From NCBI RefSeq assembly GCF_902635505.1, contig NC_045427.1:598627665-598691664 (forward strand): a stretch of DNA of 64,000 nt. The letters are read 5' to 3'. Position numbers and translations under genes: made by a program. This DNA is from Sarcophilus harrisii (taxonomy: Eukaryota > Chordata > Mammalia > Dasyuromorphia > Dasyuridae). The notes beneath the pieces were generated by a model that ran no database searches, was not told where the DNA came from, and worked only from the letters and a program-made list of their open reading frames with translations. Below are positions 57,240 through 64,000 of this stretch, piece after piece; position 1 is the first letter of the stretch, and each line of letters opens with the position of its first letter.

Positions 57240-58140
57240 TGAAGATATACATGCATAATTATAATGTAAGGCAATTACTAGCAACAAGGGGTCGAGAATG
57301 GGGAGGAAAAATCCTCCAAAATGGGGCATAAAGGAAGAAGGATTCTGAAAGAGAAATGAAGAGTGTGTGCTTTACAGACATAGAGAACAGTCACATATTT
57401 TTGCTCAGACTGCCTGTAGAAACCTTGTTTGGCATTTCCCAAAAGGCTTGATTGGGAGAGAGAACATTTTAAGCAAGAAATACAATTAAAATCAGAATTG
57501 TCTAAACGTGTGAAATAATTTGACTCCTTGACAAAGAAATACCACAAATAGGGGATACCACAAATAAGATATAATAAGCATGCTTCCTCCTAATTTCACT
57601 TGCTAACTGCATGTATGATTTCCTAGGTGGCTCACGTGGCTCATGGGTAATTGCACCTTTTAAAATGACTTTTCTTTCTCATAGTTAGGACTCAAAAATT
57701 TTTCTTAGTTAATTGTTCCATTGCAGGGCACTTGACTAGAGGTGAAAGAATAATGCTTGGAAGAACAGGGATAATTGTACTAAGTGCACCCTAATTCTGT
57801 GGAAGTTTGTGGGTAGAGTTGAAGCTTATCAGCAACAGGACAAAAAGCTGTGGCATGGGCTTCAGAAGAAAACTTCAGTCCTATCTGACCTTCTTGATTA
57901 GCTATGGAATTCTAGACAAATTATTAAATTTCTGCTAGAGCAAGGACAATTTTGCTTCAAAGAGATGTTAGGATAAATCTGACACTTTGGGGTCACATTC
58001 CTAATTTAAAAAAAAATAGACATCAACAGGGACAACTGGGGCATTTTTTTTTTAAAGTCACTTGGAACCAATGTCACAGATAACAGATTAGATGGACCAT
58101 AAATCTTTGATATGAGGTCTAACCTGATGCCCCTCCCCTA
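57240..58140. other. no recognisable feature
   Basis: No gene or repeat family seen. Confidence 0.4.
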
Positions 58141-58147
58141 ATCAAAT

Positions 58148-58671
58148 TGTTGGAGTCCAAAGGGGAATCCCCAAAATGTTGGGGTCCTAGACCAGTGTTG
58201 CAAGGTACCTCAAAAGAATTTGCAGGCTTGGATCCATCTCCAAGGTAAAGAGCAAAGTTTATTATAATTGTAATACCAATTAAAGCAAGTTAGCAAAGAA
58301 TCAGGAACAGAAAGATAAATTTATGGGGAAAAGTTAAAGAAACCAGGTGTTTCAAGTCACTGATATGCTAATTTTATGGCTTAGAGGTAGAGTTGAGGAG
58401 TGGTCCAGGTCTAATTTTGTGTTTAGATGCAGTACACATGGTTTTCTGGGCAGAATTGGGGGAGGGAGGGAAGGGAGAGGACCTTCAGGAAGTGTGTTTT
58501 TAGTCCTGAAACGTCATTAGGTCAAATGGCAGGCACCCAGTTTTGTTCTGTGTCTGCCTCAGTTTTAAGTACCTCATTATGGTTACTCATTAGTTCCAGA
58601 AACCCATTATCTCTGACCAACAGGCTGTTATCTGACAGCTAGCACTATCTGGGGCCTTAGCATCCTGATCA
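58148..58671 (-). mobile_element. LTR fossil, minus strand
   Basis: On the minus strand it ends ...ggactccaaca at 58148. AATAAA (plus TTTATT at 58258-58263) lies about 110 bases before that. The other end may be TGATCAGG at 58671. The layout is that of a solo LTR; family unassigned. Confidence 0.55.
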
Positions 58672-58829
58672 GATTAAAAATACATTATTTTTAACTAGAT
58701 CCCTCCCAAAGCTAAATTGCAGTAAGGGTTATTGCTATATCTTCCTTAGGAGCTGCACCACATCAATATAGTAATTTGTGTCAAGAAATATAATACTACA
58801 TATGTACATGTTGTTTCACATGTTGGATA

Positions 58830-58945
58830 TAAGATCTTTGAATGAAGGGACTATTTTTACATTTTTCATTGTATTCCTAAAGACTGAACATAGTACCTGT
58901 TTTCATAGTACCTAGTATGATTAATACATGTCTGATGATTGATGT
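58830..58945 (+). mobile_element. L2 3' end
   Basis: ataagatctttgaatgaagg, cattgtattcctaaagactg, acatagtacctg. Confidence 0.45.
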
Positions 58946-60170
58946 TAATTCTTTCGAAAGGGTTTCTACCTCACATGCCTCAATAAAATATGAGATTAAA
59001 TATCCTTAGGGCTCTAAATGGAATTTATATCAATACAAAATAATGACATCTGCCTAATTCAGGTTAAGTCAGTTGAGAAGGTTAGGACTAATCAATGTAG
59101 AATATATAATCTTGATATTTCAATGCTCTATTTTGACAATAAGAGAATTAGAGCCTCAGGTTTTCTATTCTTAAACAGGCAAGACAAGATATATGGTATT
59201 TAATATTTCCAGGCAATCCATATAAGGCTTAAAGATTTTTTTTAGGGTGTAAATGTATGGAATATTGGGCCACAATGAACCATATTAGATGGAGATATTT
59301 CAAAGCATAAGGAAGTCCTAACAAATGAAGGTGAATGTAATTTCGACAGCATTCTTCTAATGATTTAACCCTATTTCATCTCAGTAAGATGTCCTTGAAA
59401 CTCTGGTTTTAAATGCTCAGCACCATTTGCCTATTAAATGCTTAAATGACCATAAAAAATACACAATTGGTGTCTCGAGTCCAATATAAAGCTGTTACCC
59501 TAGATACCCCATTTTCTGATAGTGTTTTGAGGTAAATCGCATATAACTATATAGGGTGAAAATTGGTGATGTTACTGGCTTCATATTATGTAATGTCAAA
59601 TTATCAAAATGCTTTAAGACAAAGAAAAATATCTTTTGTTTATCAAGCTGTGAAAAATTTTATATAGAATCAGAGGAGGAGGAGTAGGGTCAGAATCCAT
59701 GATATGAACTCTAATTTTTCTTTTTTATAATATCTCTGGAGCACAGTTAATATAACTAGATGGCTCATTGTCCCAGTCATGATTGCTTTCATGATCAAAT
59801 TGAGAAAAGGGATAAATTTGATAAATCTCTTTGAAGAATAGTTCATTAAGGACTCTTCAATGTTTCAGAAGATAGAGAGATCAAAGCTAATTGCAGTGAT
59901 CCACAAAAGCTATGGGAGTTTTAGCAATACAATATAGGATGAACCAAAAGGATTTGAAATGTAAGTAATCTTATTTTCTAGTAAAACAAGTACGAACAGG
60001 CTAGTAATTTAAGGTCCAACACCAACTCTTGCCTTTTTTTTTTTTTTTAATATGGTGTAGAAAGTAATTAGAGAAATTTATAATTGGAAAAATAAAGATG
60101 ATCCAGGACATGTAACAACAGCAAGGAATGATTGTTGAATAGCCCTTTCCTACTTTTAACTCATAAAATG
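58946..60170. other. no recognisable feature
   Basis: AT-rich, T run at 60035-60049; no gene seen. Confidence 0.4.
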
Positions 60171-60179
60171 TTATGAGAT

Positions 60180-60430
60180 CCAGATTCCCAAACTTTTTGG
60201 TCTCAGGGACCCTTTATATTCTTAAAAATTATTGAAGATCTTCCAAGGAAATTTTATGTGTGTTATTTCTATATTTACTGAATTCTACTTACTGAATATC
60301 CATTAATTTACTGAAATTAAAACATCCTATTATTATTATGAAAATAATTTTGATACAGTAGATACCCTGATAGGGCCTTGGGAATCATCAGGGGTCTTGT
60401 ACTATATTTTGAGAAGTGCTGATCTAGAGG
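60180..60430 (+). mobile_element. ancient dispersed repeat, possibly a DNA-transposon remnant
   Basis: ttcccaaactttttggtctc, agggaccctttatattctta, aaaattattgaagatctt is a phrase set I associate with an old mammalian repeat whose name I cannot fix. Confidence 0.4.
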
Positions 60431-60574
60431 AAGTTTCCTAGAATGTTGAGTTACTCCCCTCCCCTCCACCCCATTACTGAATGATTTAAAGGAGGATATA
60501 GATAAGAGAGCAAGAGTTACAAGGCTTGAGCAGGATGAATGATTCATTTGCAATCATTATCACTGGAGGGAGGA

Positions 60575-60800
60575 AGCATCCTCAGGAAAACACAGAGTTC
60601 AGTGTTGGTCTCAGACACTTACTAGCTATATAACTGTGGGAAAGTCATTTAACCTCTATCTACCTCAATTTCTTTATTTAATGGGGATAATAAAAAATAA
60701 TATCTACATTCCAGGGTGTTGTGAGGGTCAAATAAAATCATATTTATAAAGCACTTTGCAAACATTAAAATGGTGTATAAATGCTAGATATTGTTAGTAA
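60575..60800 (+). mobile_element. MIR/tRNA-type SINE
   Basis: ggtctcagacacttactagc, gtgggaaagtcatttaacct, ggtgttgtgagggtcaaata, aaagcactttgcaaacatta. Confidence 0.75.
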
Positions 60801-61435
60801 TTATGATGGTAATATTTTCTCTTTAAAATTAATATACATTTATTTTCTCTCCCTTCGATCTTCCCCAATGCAAAAAAGAAAACTTTGTAAAAAATATAAT
60901 CATTAAGCCTCAAAAATCTCTAAAACCCCAGAATATTAAACATATTTTACTGACCATAATGAACTAAAATTATATATTCAATAAAGTATCATTGAAAAGA
61001 AGCATTCAATTTTCAAAATAGTTAAGAAATGAACTTGTGGGTCATAAAAAAATCATCCATGAGAAAAATGGGTAACTGAATAAATATTCCACAAATGAAA
61101 TCCTGAGGAAAGATAGGTTTTGCCTTCTATCAATTTTAGCTCAAAGAAAGAGACAAAATATTTGGAGAATGGTGATGAAGGAGATACATTGCCCAGGGCT
61201 TGATGGTGACACTTCCTTTAGGTGAATCAACTCTAATGAGGTCCAAGGTAGAAGTTTTCCTGGAAAACTTTTTTTCCAGTAGGTAATGAACTTTTAGAAT
61301 TTTTGAAAGTTAAGAATTCCAGATATTCCAACAATTATTTTCAGGCATTCTGGGAATGAACACTACCTTTACTTGAAAAGAAAAGTGTAAATACTCTAGG
61401 GAAAAAAAAGACCAAAAAATTACACAAGAATTTAT
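60801..61435. other. no recognisable feature
   Basis: AT-rich; the first 100 bases may be a reversed L1 tail. Confidence 0.35.
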
Positions 61436-61439
61436 TAAG

Positions 61440-61690
61440 CAACTGTTATGGGTAGAACATCCTGTGGAAGGTGGGATTTGAGTTGGGTCTGGAACGCATC
61501 CAGGGAAACCAAGAATCAAAGATGAAGAGGTAGGATATTCTAGATATGGATGATAGAGTGGCAAACTTGGAGCCAAGAAATGGAAGAGCATTTCGGCAGT
61601 GTAGCCAGGGTGAGCTAGATATGGAGCTATGAAAGCATAGGGTATGTTCAAAGATCAGAGAGGAGTGTGGTGTTTTGAACAGGATCAATC
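61440..61690 (-). mobile_element. L2 fragment, reverse
   Basis: gtgggatttgagttgggtct, atccagggaaaccaagaatc, agtgtagccagggtgagc. Accounts for the two open frames on the minus strand here. Confidence 0.55.
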
Positions 61691-61724
61691 TCAGAAGAGA
61701 GAAGTCTGGAAGGAACAATCATTG

Positions 61725-61800
61725 GTATATAATAAGATATATTTTATTTATATTTATTTTTATATATTTATTATTTATATAAATTTATAGTTTAATATAT
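61725..61800. repeat. AT-rich low-complexity tract
   Basis: Repeated tatttattt/tataaattta steps. Confidence 0.75.
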
Positions 61801-62730
61801 CTACCAATGCTATCTGATTAATGCTATGCAGTTTGATAAAATTTTCTTGTCAAGTAACACAGATTTTTTTTTTTTTTTTTGTAATGACAATTTCTGTCTT
61901 TATTTGTTGGGGAAGCTCTGGCATAGAGGAGATGCTTACACATTTGGAAATCACCCTTTACAATGTTTTCCCTTACATAATGACATTATAGGTCACTTAC
62001 CAGAAGGACAATATAAATGGGAATATCTCAAGATTGCCAAATGACTATCAGAATGTCCATATAGCCAACTCAAGGGAAATTGCTTTAAAGATTGAGAGTG
62101 ATGATTGATTGAATGAGAAATTCAACTGTGTGTACTAGTCCTATTTCAAGTCAAAATAAAGGAGCTCAGGATAGCATACCTGTGTGTGCTGTGGACATCT
62201 TTCCTCAAGTTACCGATGGCCAAATGAACTGGAATTTTGATTTCTCAGCATGATGGATCTCTTCAGGTCTCTAGAGAAGCTCTCTAATTAGGATCATGAA
62301 TAAGGTCAAATACAAAAGTCTCCCAACTTCTAATTGATAATTGTAGATTACTCCAAAATGACTGTTTTTTTTTAATTTAGGGAAATATGCAAAGGCTGTC
62401 ATGCTTTTAGTTTTGCAACTAAATGATGGAGGGGAGTTATAATCCATTTTAGTTAATTTACTACAACATAAAAAAAAGGATGAGTTAAGAACATACTTGT
62501 TAAATTAAAAATCACTTAACATTCTATAGCAGTTGGGGAGAGCATCTAACCACAAAATAAGCAGCAAATGGATATGTTCTTAAAGATTGTTCCCATTGGG
62601 AAAAGATAACTGTGCATGTTGGAAATGTTTCCAGCTGCAAAATAGAGAGCTATTGAGGCTTTGGGTGATTACCTCTATGGGGTTCTTAGAAGATTTTTGT
62701 ATTTGCTTGTCACAGTTGTCCTATTTTTTG
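61801..62730. other. no recognisable feature
   Basis: T run at 61865-61880; no gene or clear repeat. Confidence 0.4.
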
Positions 62731-62734
62731 TTGT

Positions 62735-62945
62735 TCATTCATTCAGTCATGTGTTACCCTACTTGACCCCATGAATCATACTGTTCTTGAGATTTTCTTG
62801 GCAAAGATATCAAAGTGCTTTGCTGCTTCTTTCTTTAGTGGATTAAGGCAAACAGAGATTAAATGACTAGCCGGTGGTGTCTGAGGTCAGATTTGAACCT
62901 GAGGGCTTCCTGACTTCAGACCAAGTGCTGATTCTTCCAGCTGCC
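62735..62945 (-). mobile_element. MAR1-like SINE
   Basis: ttgttcattcattcagtcat, gagattttcttggcaaagat, ggtcagatttgaacctgagg, with the reversed head ending in agctgcctctt. Confidence 0.7.
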
Positions 62946-63830
62946 TCTTCTGGTCTTAAGCTAGAACTCCCTGAATACCCCACATGCCCAACTCTCCCCT
63001 ATTGCTCTATGAAGCTCCATCTCAGCAGGGGGAATAAACCAGGTGGAGGGTGACCCACAGGCTCAAACCTGCAGGTGAATCAGCTATAAAATTGGATGGG
63101 AACAATTTATTCCAATGTCATAAAGGTAGCTGAAGAAGGCGTTGTGGAGTCCTTAGAACTTGGCCAGACATTGAAGACTTCTTGGTCATCCACTTCATTC
63201 CAAGCCATCAGTGGCCTTTAATGACTTTAATAATTCTGGAAAATAGAGTTGATGACTTTGTGCACCTCTGTCTCACTTAAATCCAAGTTACTCACAAGAT
63301 AGTTATCACCTGTGCTGTCATTGCTCCTCTTTGAAAAAGGACAGACAACACCTGATATTATGTAGCTTAATTTATGCATATATGCAGGTGGTGGTGTATA
63401 TATGCATGTATATATATTTATACACATATATATGTAGACATCAATGTGTTGAAATATTCAAATAAATCTCTTAGCTCTCTGAAGTGGGGATTCCGTCTAA
63501 CCATGCAGGTAATAACTCCTGATGCCTGTCTGTTATCTAAGAACATTGTATACTATTTTATAAATTTGCTGCAGTTGTCCACCCAGCATGCTGGTGCTTT
63601 CCGCAATTCTCTTGAGATCATAAATATGCTAATTAGTGGAGCAAATAGGCTAATTATCAGTTATTCTTCTCTTTTGGCATGTGATCAGTCCATCATTTTT
63701 CTTTTCTTTTATTCATACATTTTTTGATCATCTATTCTGTCATAATTCCTCACTTAAAGTATGTTATAGTCTACTTTGTGGCTTTCCATTGACTTCTGTG
63801 TCATACTAATTTTCAAGTCTTTTTTTTTTA
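62946..63830. other. no recognisable feature
   Basis: Contains a TATA/CATG-rich low-complexity stretch (63376-63435), which causes the open frames here. Confidence 0.4.
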
Positions 63831-63834
63831 ATTT

Positions 63835-64000
63835 ATATTTTATTTTTTTATTATAGTAACTTTTTATTGACAGAATCCATGCCAGGGTAATTTTTTTTTA
63901 CAACATTATCCCTTGCACTCACTTCTATTCCGATTTTTCCCCCACCCTCCACCCCCTCCCCTAGATGGCAAGCAGTCCTATATATGTTGAATATGTCCTA
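63835..64000 (-). mobile_element. L1 3' end, reverse, runs off the window
   Basis: actttttattgacagaatcc, caacattatcccttgcactc, cctcccctagatggcaagca. Little diverged compared with other L1 pieces here, so probably younger. Confidence 0.75.

Noticed and set aside
63374-63727. 117-residue frame
   Set aside because: Begins in a TATG/CATA low-complexity tract and shows no recognisable domain.
1-64000. CRISPR arrays, phage, operons, rRNA or tRNA genes, or a new multi-gene system
   Set aside because: The window is vertebrate DNA; tRNA-like sequences are SINE heads, and no array of direct repeats with unique spacers was seen apart from the minisatellite and the LTR motif array.

Overview
The window looks like nuclear DNA of a marsupial, probably an Australian one. 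It is AT-rich and full of old L2 and MIR remnants. It also carries marsupial-type L1 3' ends, tRNA-headed SINEs of the WSINE/MAR1 kind, and several lone LTRs. The one protein gene is spliced, with vertebrate-style introns and a CpG-island promoter. The species cannot be fixed from sequence reading alone, and repeat family names are my recognition of their hallmark phrases, not search results.

The only gene I can support is GHITM (TMBIM5, MICS1), on the minus strand. It encodes the inner mitochondrial membrane member of the Bax-inhibitor-1/TMBIM family. Eight coding exons lie between 25,561 (ATG) and 15,154 (stop). Every splice junction obeys GT-AG, the phases join cleanly, and the product is 348 residues (human: 345 from memory). 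The 3' UTR runs to a poly(A) signal at about 13,930. An untranslated first exon must lie in the CpG island at about 27,060-28,600; its exact ends cannot be fixed here.

Layout: 1-13,900 is the region downstream of GHITM, made of repeats (two or three LTR pieces, a 1.65 kb L1 3' end, L2 and MIR pieces). 13,900-28,600 is GHITM and its promoter island. 28,600-64,000 is a long upstream gene desert with L2, L1, MIR and MAR1 pieces, three more LTR fossils, a five-copy 105-bp minisatellite, and several stretches without recognisable repeats that may hold distal regulatory DNA.

The most unusual structure is a pair of nearly identical, oppositely oriented arms (about 26.18-26.45 kb and 29.32-29.59 kb) that bracket the GHITM CpG island; they are LTR-related. 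Other points worth checking are an LTR with an internal repeat array placed inside an L2, a near-perfect foldback at 55.6 kb, a 19-bp-arm palindrome at 38.9 kb, paired CACGTG boxes near the start exon, and a 219-bp tandem duplication in intron 2. I saw no CRISPR array, operon, rRNA, tRNA gene or novel multi-gene system.
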